Shown: positions 6,826-12,472 of the stretch, in pieces
Layout of the letters: every line of letters starts with the position of its first letter
Position numbering within the stretch: position 1 is the first letter of the stretch
DNA from: an uncultured Hyphomicrobiales bacterium
GTDB lineage: Bacteria > Pseudomonadota > Alphaproteobacteria > Rhizobiales > Aestuariivirgaceae
Length of the DNA: 14,304 nt
Assembly (NCBI GenBank): GCA_903930095.1
Contig: CAIYXE010000389.1
Coordinates: 1-14,304 of the forward strand
Reading direction: 5' to 3'
Translations under genes and position numbers: made by a program
Notes under the pieces: model-generated
Database searches by the model: none
Told to the model about the DNA's origin: nothing
The model's input: the letters and a program-made list of their open reading frames with translations, nothing else

Positions 6826-6867
6826 TGTCACCCATGTTTCCGGACAACCCGTTACCCATGCGTCCGG
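6826..6867. repeat. Short tandem repeat, possible IS terminal remnant
   Basis: Two copies of an 18-bp unit of the form YGTYACCCATGYKTCCGG begin at 6826 and 6850, a 24-bp period, and match at 14 of 18 positions. Tandem units of this kind (TGTTACCCATGTGTCCGG-like) are, as far as I recall, found in the ends of IS481-type insertion sequences in alphaproteobacteria, where they could bind transposase. No transposase gene is nearby, so this would be a relic end. Confidence 0.4.
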
Positions 6868-6900
6868 TCTGTGCATGGCGGCCGGGGGCGCACTGAAACG

Positions 6901-7911
6901 TCAGGAATACTTCCGCAGATAATCCTCGCACAGCGGCAGCGTGCCGTGGGTGTAGCCCGCACCCAGGGATTTGGGGAATTCCGCCTCGATGTGGGACGCG
7001 ATCCACGCGACGAGCAGGATGCGGCGGAGCATGATGAAGGTGGGGATTTCGACTTCGTCTTCCCTGGGCAGCACCAGCTGCTTGCGATAGCCCTTGACCC
7101 AGCTTTCGATCAGCCCCGGCACCTGCGGCTCATGCTCGTAGAAGGAGACGGGTGTGGCCGCGTCATACATGTACCAGCCGAAGCCGCAGTCGTCGAAGTC
7201 GATGGCTTTCACCGACTTGCCGTCGATCAGCAGGTTCGCCAGACGCAAGTCGCAGTGGATGAGGCCGAAACGCTCGGCACCCTTGCCATAGGCCTTGAGC
7301 CTCCTGCCGATGAGGTTGGCGGTGCGCTGGAAGAGCCGTTCCTTCTCGGCGTCCATGCCCACGCCATCGCGCCAGCGGCCCCAATGAGGGTTGTCATCAC
7401 CCAGCGCCGTATCGAAATCCCAGGTGAGGCGGGTGAACCAGGAGGGGCGCTGCCACTGACGCGCTTGGATATGCATGCGCGCGGTAATCTCGCCCAGCAC
7501 CTCGAAGGGTTCGGACAGGTCCTCGCCGATGCCGGGTTCGGCGCCCGTCTCCCAGTCGAACAGCACCACGTTGCGCGGGCGCGGCAGGCGTGGGTGGGAG
7601 ACCTGCTGGATGATCTCGCCATTCTTTCCCTTCACGGGGTTGGGCGTGGTGACGACGCCCGTTTGCCGCAGGTCCACGGCCCAGGCCAGTTCGGAGGCAA
7701 TCGCCTGCCGCGAATGATAGCCGTCGCGATGCACGCGCAAGGCCCATCGCCTGCCATCGGGTGCATTCACCTTGTAGGTGGCGTTCTCGGAGAGATTCAG
7801 CATGTTCGCCATGGTGCCCGCAGGCAGGTCGTAATGCGACAATGCCTTGTTGGCGAGGTCGAGCAGGATCGGCAACTGGTCGTCATGTGCGAGGGAATCG
7901 AAATCCGTCAT
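6901..7911 (-). CDS. APH/choline-kinase-fold phosphotransferase (SrkA/RdoA, homoserine-kinase-II-like)
   Basis: 336 residues from ATG 7911; the frame stays open to a TTG at 7971, but the ATG gives the family-like N-terminus. Kinase landmarks: nucleotide-contact 'LSENATYKV' (40-48), 'WALRVHRDGYHS' where Arg59 replaces the usual catalytic-pocket Lys, the catalytic loop 'HCDLRLANLL' (D221, N226) and the metal-binding 'AIDFDDCGFG' (D238). The substitution and the wording around it resemble COG2334 (RdoA/SrkA) proteins, which are protein or small-molecule kinases. The protein is soluble and cytoplasmic. It lies 75 bp after the large GNAT gene on the same strand and could be cotranscribed with it. 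Because this fold also contains choline and ethanolamine kinases, a lipid head-group role is imaginable near sphingolipid genes, but nothing in the sequence shows it. Confidence 0.8.
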   Translation of the reverse strand: MTDFDSLAHDDQLPILLDLANKALSHYDLPAGTMANMLNLSENATYKVNAPDGRRWALRVHRDGYHSRQAIASELAWAVDLRQTGVVTTPNPVKGKNGEIIQQVSHPRLPRPRNVVLFDWETGAEPGIGEDLSEPFEVLGEITARMHIQARQWQRPSWFTRLTWDFDTALGDDNPHWGRWRDGVGMDAEKERLFQRTANLIGRRLKAYGKGAERFGLIHCDLRLANLLIDGKSVKAIDFDDCGFGWYMYDAATPVSFYEHEPQVPGLIESWVKGYRKQLVLPREDEVEIPTFIMLRRILLVAWIASHIEAEFPKSLGAGYTHGTLPLCEDYLRKYS

Positions 7912-7986
7912 GGCCACTCTGTCAGGCTTTGCGTGCGCCGGTTCCTGCCAGAACGCGCTTGATCTCCGCAAGCCCTCGCGCTCCGT

Positions 7987-9144
7987 CTATGGCCTGTGGC
8001 CGCCGCTGATCGCGCGTTCATAGATGCGGTAGGTCTTGTAGGCCCGGCCGCCGAAAGTCTCGATCATGCGGCGCATGCGCTTGTTGTCCTCGAGGATCCA
8101 GGACAACTCGCCCCGCATGGTGCCACGCGAGACGTGGTAGCTGCGCACCCGCGCGAGCGCCGCCATGCCCAGCACGCCGCCCATCGCCGTGCCGTGAAAG
8201 GCCTTTCTCACCCCCATGAGCGGCATGCGGACAGAGCGCGGCGGGCGGCCCATAAGATTCCATGCGAGCTTTGCCCAGCCAAAGGGCAGAAGCCTGCCGT
8301 CGAGCCCGCGGATCCAGTCGTTGATGTTGGGAAGCGACACCGCCATGGCGGCGGGCTCGCCCTTGTATTCCGCGATGGCGATGTAGTCCCCGGTTACCAG
8401 CAGCTTCAGATTGTTGCCGAGTGCGGTCATCTCCTCCTGGGTCCAGGGCACGAAACCCCAGTTCTCCGACCAGGCGTCATTGGCGATCGCGACGATGATC
8501 TCGAGTTCGCGCATCAGCCGCTTCTTGTCGAGCGGGCGCACCTCGATGTCCGGGTTGGCCAGTGCCCTGTCATAGGCGGCCTTCAGGGTGCGCGGGATCT
8601 CGCCCGGATCCTCGAAGTCATAGGCGATCACGTCCTTGGCCTTGGTGAAGCCCAGCTCCTCGAGGCGGGTGGCGTAGTAGGGCAGGGCATGGCCCATCAT
8701 CATCGAGGGCGGCGTGTCGAAGCCCTCGATCAGCAGGCCGATCTCGTCATTGATGGAGAAGTTGAACGGGCCCTGCATGCGGCTCATGCCCCGGGCCTTC
8801 AGCCAGGAGGAGGCAGCCTCGAACAGGGCGGCGAACACGGCAGGATCGTCCTCTGCCTCGAGAAAGCCGAACTGGCCGGTGCCATCGGCAAAGCGCTCCG
8901 CGCGCAGCCGGCAGGACTGCGCCGAGATGCGCCCCACCAGCCTCTCTCCCCGGAACGCCAGGAAAAGGGCCACCTCGGCATGGCGGAAATAGGGGTTCTT
9001 GCCGGGGTCGAGGTGTTCCAGCCGCTCCAGGTAAAGCGGTGCTACCCAGTTCGGATCCTGACGGTACAGGCCGAAGGGCAGGTCGAGGAAGGCCTTGAGG
9101 TCCGCCTTGCCGCCGACGGGCCGCACGCTGATGGGCTGGGTCAT
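7987..9144 (-). CDS. Large GNAT-fold acyltransferase-like protein, candidate bacterial ceramide synthase (N-acyltransferase)
   Basis: 385 residues from ATG 9144. The frame is open to 9219, but the 25 extra residues lack family character and would overlap the divergent Nudix start. Recognisable family segments: 'FLDLPFGLYRQDPNWVAP' near the N-terminus, 'NPYFRHAEVALFLAF', 'RLVGRISAQ', 'MQGPFNFSINDEIGLLIEGF' in pieces, and a C-terminal 'RGELSWILEDNKRMRRMIE'. The last segment is the pattern of duplicated GNAT domains in YghO-like proteins. No transmembrane helix is evident. The Caulobacter ceramide synthase is a GNAT-type protein unrelated to the eukaryotic enzyme and adds the second acyl chain to the sphingoid amine in the cytoplasm. 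This gene sits 5 kb from spt, so it is the obvious local candidate. That is inference: YghO-like GNAT proteins also occur without spt. Confidence 0.6.
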   Translation of the reverse strand: MTQPISVRPVGGKADLKAFLDLPFGLYRQDPNWVAPLYLERLEHLDPGKNPYFRHAEVALFLAFRGERLVGRISAQSCRLRAERFADGTGQFGFLEAEDDPAVFAALFEAASSWLKARGMSRMQGPFNFSINDEIGLLIEGFDTPPSMMMGHALPYYATRLEELGFTKAKDVIAYDFEDPGEIPRTLKAAYDRALANPDIEVRPLDKKRLMRELEIIVAIANDAWSENWGFVPWTQEEMTALGNNLKLLVTGDYIAIAEYKGEPAAMAVSLPNINDWIRGLDGRLLPFGWAKLAWNLMGRPPRSVRMPLMGVRKAFHGTAMGGVLGMAALARVRSYHVSRGTMRGELSWILEDNKRMRRMIETFGGRAYKTYRIYERAISGGHRP

Positions 9145-9217
9145 GGTCAAGGGATTAGCCTCGCTTCCGCGTGAACTCAAGCTTGGCGCAGCGCTGGGCA
9201 AGCGGTAACGAGGCGGC
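9145..9217. promoter_or_regulatory. Divergent promoter region between the large GNAT gene and the Nudix gene
   Basis: A 73-bp gap separates two divergently transcribed genes, so promoters for both must lie here or in the neighbouring coding ends. I cannot identify convincing -35/-10 boxes. GAGGCGG at 9210-9216 may serve as the weak ribosome site of the Nudix gene. Confidence 0.4.
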
Positions 9218-9697
9218 ATGAACGAGAGACTGAAGCGCCTGTTCTACCGCGTGGCGAAGCCCGTGCTGCACCCTGTCTACCGGCAGCTGCGCGGCATGAC
9301 GCTGGGTACCCGCACGCTGGTGCTGAAGGACGCGGACGCGCAGGTGATGCTGGTCCGCCACGGCTATGCCGCGGGCTGGATGCTGCCCGGCGGCGGCGTC
9401 GAGCGCGGCGAGGCGCTGGCCGAGGCAGCCGTCCGCGAGGTCCGGGAGGAGACCGGCATCGTGGCGGAGGAGGAGCCGCTGCTGCATGGCATGTTCCTCA
9501 ATGACCGCCAGTTCCGCGGCGATCATGTGGCCTGCTTCGTGCTGCGGCGGTTCAGCGAAAGGCCGGTGAGTGCAGGCTTCGAGATCGCCGAGGCGCGGTT
9601 CTTCCCGTCTGCCGCGCTGCCGGAGGGAACAACCAGCGGCACCAGGCGGCGCCTTGCGGAGGTGCTCGAAGGCCGTCCACCTTCTCGCGCGTGGTGA
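9218..9697 (+). CDS. Nudix hydrolase
   Basis: 159 residues with a complete Nudix box GX5EX7REUXEEXGU at residues 59-81 (G59, E65, R73-E74, E77-E78, G80). It is preceded by '[13 protein letters not shown]', so metal-dependent hydrolysis of a nucleoside diphosphate linked to some group X is expected. The N-terminal 30 residues are basic and amphipathic ([19 protein letters not shown]) and could lie along a membrane, though there is no true transmembrane helix. The box does not reveal the substrate. The gene is divergent from the large GNAT gene, 73 bp away, and is followed by 222 bp without a clear gene. Family call is secure; function is general only. Confidence 0.9.
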   Translation: MNERLKRLFYRVAKPVLHPVYRQLRGMTLGTRTLVLKDADAQVMLVRHGYAAGWMLPGGGVERGEALAEAAVREVREETGIVAEEEPLLHGMFLNDRQFRGDHVACFVLRRFSERPVSAGFEIAEARFFPSAALPEGTTSGTRRRLAEVLEGRPPSRAW

Positions 9698-9919
9698 GGG
9701 GCTGGGCTTTTCCTTGACCTTGCTGCTGCCGCAGGGTAAGGCCCGCCGCCATGACCGTGATGGACCATCTCCGCCTGCGACGACGAGCCCGCGCCAAGCG
9801 TGCTGGCGCACGCGCCTGAACGGGCCTCCGGTTTTCTCCCAGCGCATCACGTGATTGCAGCGCAGAGGGGCTGACGGGGGCTCCTCCGAAGCCTTCCTCC
9901 CGTTCCCGAGATCATCACC
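9698..9919. other. Intergenic region with a promoter-like sequence and a 22-codon open frame
   Basis: TTGACC at 9714-9719 and TAAGGC at 9737-9742 are 17 bp apart, a plausible sigma-70-like promoter. It is followed by ATG 9751 opening a 22-codon, Arg/Ala-rich frame that ends at TGA 9817-9819. The frame has no obvious ribosome site and may be chance. A 10-bp perfect palindrome, ATCACGTGAT, lies at 9845-9854. Around 9875-9905 a weak imperfect hairpin contains repeated CCTCC motifs. No recognised RNA family is identified. Confidence 0.35.
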
Positions 9920-10471
9920 ATGCGCGGTTCCATTGCCTGCGAAGACACAACACACCAGGACCATGACGCCGTCGAGCATCTGCTCGACCTGAGCTTCGGC
10001 TCCAACCGCCACGGCAAGACATCCTACCGGCTGCGTGAGGGCAGCACCCCTGTTCTGGGCCTGTCGCTGGTGGTGCGCGATCCGGGCGTCAGGCTGTCGG
10101 GCACCATCAGCTTCTGGCCGCTCGCCATCGGCGCGGGGGCAACGCCAGCACTTCTCCTCGGGCCGCTCGCCGTGCATCCGGACCGCCAGGGCCTGGGCAT
10201 CGGCCTTGCGCTGATGCGCGAAGGCCTGGCGCGTGCCGCCGCACAGGGCCATGCGCTGGTGCTGCTGGTGGGCGATGAGCCCTATTACGCGAAGCTTGGT
10301 TTCCGCAAGATTCCGGAGGGGCTGATCAGCCTGCCGGGGCCGGTGGACCCCGGCCGATTCCTCTATCTCGATCTGAAGCCGGGAGCGCTGGAAGGCGCCT
10401 CGGGCATGGCCTCAGCGGCCCTCGCGGTACCACATGGCGCTGAAGGCGAGGAGCAGCACGCCCAGGCTTAG
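9920..10471 (+). CDS. GNAT-family N-acetyltransferase (YhbS-like)
   Basis: 183 residues. The acetyl-CoA binding signature is clear: 'LLGPLAVHPDRQGLGIGLAL' at about residues 76-95 contains the Q/RxxGxG/A loop (RQGLGIG). It is followed by 'GHALVLLVGDEPYYAKLGF', the YY/GF element typical of YhbS-like acetyltransferases. The acceptor substrate is not predictable. The ribosome site is weak. The last 20 codons overlap the end of the convergent membrane-protein gene by 60 bp. The tail they encode (GMASAALAVPHGAEG...) has no family character, which suggests that the stop codon was lost and the protein lengthened into its neighbour. Confidence 0.85.
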   Translation: MRGSIACEDTTHQDHDAVEHLLDLSFGSNRHGKTSYRLREGSTPVLGLSLVVRDPGVRLSGTISFWPLAIGAGATPALLLGPLAVHPDRQGLGIGLALMREGLARAAAQGHALVLLVGDEPYYAKLGFRKIPEGLISLPGPVDPGRFLYLDLKPGALEGASGMASAALAVPHGAEGEEQHAQA

Positions 10472-12472
10472 CAGCGTCGCGAAGAGCGGCGTGTCCGAGA
10501 CCGCAAGCACCCGGTGCGCGTCGTTGGCGCGCAGACCGATCCAGCCGCTGCCCGCAGCCTGGCGGCCCTGGTCCACCTTCACGAGCTGCGGCAAGCCGTC
10601 TTCGAGCCAGTTGACGCTGCCGCCCGTTGCGGTGGCGGCGGGGGCAAGCACCGCCGCCGTGGCAACGAGGCTCGACATCTCGCGCGCGTCAGCACTTCCC
10701 GCGGCCGCGACCGATACGAGCTTGCCGTCGGAGAGCCGGTGAAGGCCTGCCTCCGTCACCCGGAGAGAGCCCTGGAAGCGGCCGGGCGCCACCTCGTTGA
10801 GCGTGATCGTTTCGGTCTTGCCCGAAGGCAGCGTCACCGTCACGGGCTCGACCGCATCCGCCATGGTGCGGCGCTCGATGACGAGGTTGCCGGCGCGCTG
10901 GTTACCTTCGAGGGCTTCCTCCTCGAGGTCGGGTTCCTTCATCAGCCAGTGCGCCATGCGGCGCAGCAGTTCGGTCTGCGGACCGCCGCCCTCGAAGCCG
11001 CGCGACCACAGCCAGCCCTGGTCAGAGAGGAGTTGCGCCACGCGCCCCTCGCCCTGGCGCGCCAGCACCAGAAGCGGCTTGCCGTCGAGGCCGGACATCA
11101 CCGTTTCGCCCGTGCTGGTGGTCGTCTCGACGAGGCGGAACCAGCGGCCCCAGCTTGGGCTGTCGCCGCCTGAACCCGGAAGTCCGCGCGTCACCGGGTG
11201 CTTCTTTCCCTGCGCGGTGAGTTCCGGCTTGAAGGGGCCTTCCAGCACCTCGCCCGTGGGCGCTGCCGCGATGATGTCGGAGAGCGGCGTGTAGTAGAGG
11301 CCGTCCTCGTCCGCGAGGTCGGGGCCCGAGGCAATCAGCACCGCGCCGCCATCGGCCACATAGCGGGCGATGTTGGCCATGTAGGCCGCGGGCAGCACCG
11401 TCTGCCGCCGGTAGCGGTCGAAGATCACGAGGTCGAATTCGTCGAGCTTCTCGATGAAGAGTTCGCGCGTCGGGAAGGCGATGAGGGCAAGTTCCCTGGT
11501 CGGCGTTCCGTCCTGCTTCTCCGGTGGCCTGAGGATGGTGAAGTGGACGAGGTCCACCGAGGCATCCGCTTTGAGCAGGTTGCGCCAGGAGCGCTCGCCG
11601 GGGTGCGGCTCGCCCGAGACGAGCAGCACGCGCAGCCGGTCGCGCACGCCCTCGATCACGGTGACGGCGCGGTTGTTCTGGGTCGAGATCTCGCCCTCCA
11701 GCGGCGGGGCGGTGATCTCCACGATGTTCTGGCCGCCGTGGCCGATGGCGACGGGGATGTCGAAGGTCTGGCCCGGCGGCACGGTGAAGCTCTCGGGCGC
11801 GCCGCCGCCGACGGCGATGGACACGCTCACCGGCTGGCCGGGGCCGTTTGCTTCCTCGATGCGGAAGCTCACCGTCTGTTCCTGGCCCACCATGCCGAAG
11901 CGCGGGGCCTTCTCGATCACCACCTTGCGGTCCTTCTCGCTCCGCGAGCCGGTGATGATGGCGTGCAGCGGGCCGCCGGGGTTGGCCTTCGCCGCGTCCT
12001 GCGGCGCATCGTGCACCTGCCCGTCGGTGATCATGATGGCGCCGGCAAAGCGCTCGGGCGGAATGTCGGCCAGCGCGCGGTTCAGCGCCTCGAAGGCGCG
12101 CGTGCCGTCGTCCTCCGCGCTGATGCCGGACTTCACCTCGACGGTGCGCAGTTCAGTGTTGGGCAGCCGGGCGACCGCCGCCTTCAGCGCCGCCTCCGCC
12201 TCGGCCGTGCGGGGGCTGCGGCCGGCACTTTCCTGGCTGAGCGAGCGGTCGATCACCGCAACCGCGATGTCGGTCAACGGCTCGCGCTCCTCGTTGCGCA
12301 CCGTCGGGTTGGCGAGGGCGGCAAGCAGGATGGCCAGCGACAGGGCGCGCAGCAGGGCGCCGCGGGTGCGCGCCAGGGCAAGCGCTGCAACCAGCACGAG
12401 GCCGAGCACGCCCATGACGGCGATGACCGCCCAGGGCAGCACGGGGTCGAAGCCGATGCTCCAGGAACTCAT
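10412..12472 (-). CDS. Membrane protein with VWA-like and glutamine-amidotransferase-like domains
   Basis: 686 residues from ATG 12472, which overlaps the stop of the gene before it as ATGA. Two N-terminal helices (about 12-34 and 38-55) are followed by a von Willebrand A-like domain. This has the MIDAS-type 'DRSLS' (D75, S77, S79) and a later 'IMITDGQVHD'. A GATase1-like domain comes next ('RVLLVSGEPHPGERSW', 'DLVIFDRYR', 'VADGGAVLIASGPDL'), without the Cys nucleophile typical of active amidotransferases at the expected turn. One C-terminal helix (LFATLLSLGVLLLAFSAMW) ends the protein. Such proteins accompany MoxR ATPases, DUF58 and DUF4159 proteins in an alphaproteobacterial operon of unclear function, perhaps envelope assembly or stress tolerance by analogy with BatA/B. 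Only the DUF4159 partner is visible here. Domain identification is good; the cellular role is unknown. Confidence 0.82.
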   Translation of the reverse strand: MSSWSIGFDPVLPWAVIAVMGVLGLVLVAALALARTRGALLRALSLAILLAALANPTVRNEEREPLTDIAVAVIDRSLSQESAGRSPRTAEAEAALKAAVARLPNTELRTVEVKSGISAEDDGTRAFEALNRALADIPPERFAGAIMITDGQVHDAPQDAAKANPGGPLHAIITGSRSEKDRKVVIEKAPRFGMVGQEQTVSFRIEEANGPGQPVSVSIAVGGGAPESFTVPPGQTFDIPVAIGHGGQNIVEITAPPLEGEISTQNNRAVTVIEGVRDRLRVLLVSGEPHPGERSWRNLLKADASVDLVHFTILRPPEKQDGTPTRELALIAFPTRELFIEKLDEFDLVIFDRYRRQTVLPAAYMANIARYVADGGAVLIASGPDLADEDGLYYTPLSDIIAAAPTGEVLEGPFKPELTAQGKKHPVTRGLPGSGGDSPSWGRWFRLVETTTSTGETVMSGLDGKPLLVLARQGEGRVAQLLSDQGWLWSRGFEGGGPQTELLRRMAHWLMKEPDLEEEALEGNQRAGNLVIERRTMADAVEPVTVTLPSGKTETITLNEVAPGRFQGSLRVTEAGLHRLSDGKLVSVAAAGSADAREMSSLVATAAVLAPAATATGGSVNWLEDGLPQLVKVDQGRQAAGSGWIGLRANDAHRVLAVSDTPLFATLLSLGVLLLAFSAMWYREGR

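Larger units (their letters stand above)
6662..6900. other. Intergenic region with palindrome and tandem repeat
   Basis: The 239 bp between the kinase-fold gene stop and the phosphoesterase start contain the second 50-bp palindrome and a two-copy 24-bp-period tandem repeat, both listed separately. The rest (6749-6825 and 6868-6900) shows no gene. Any promoter for the phosphoesterase-lptFG-kinase operon should lie here, but I cannot point to clear -35/-10 boxes. Confidence 0.6.

Noticed and set aside
9875..9905. Possible riboswitch or small RNA before the GNAT gene (CCTCC-rich weak hairpin)
   Set aside because: Pairing is weak with G.T pairs, there is no terminator-like T-run, and I recognise no known RNA family.
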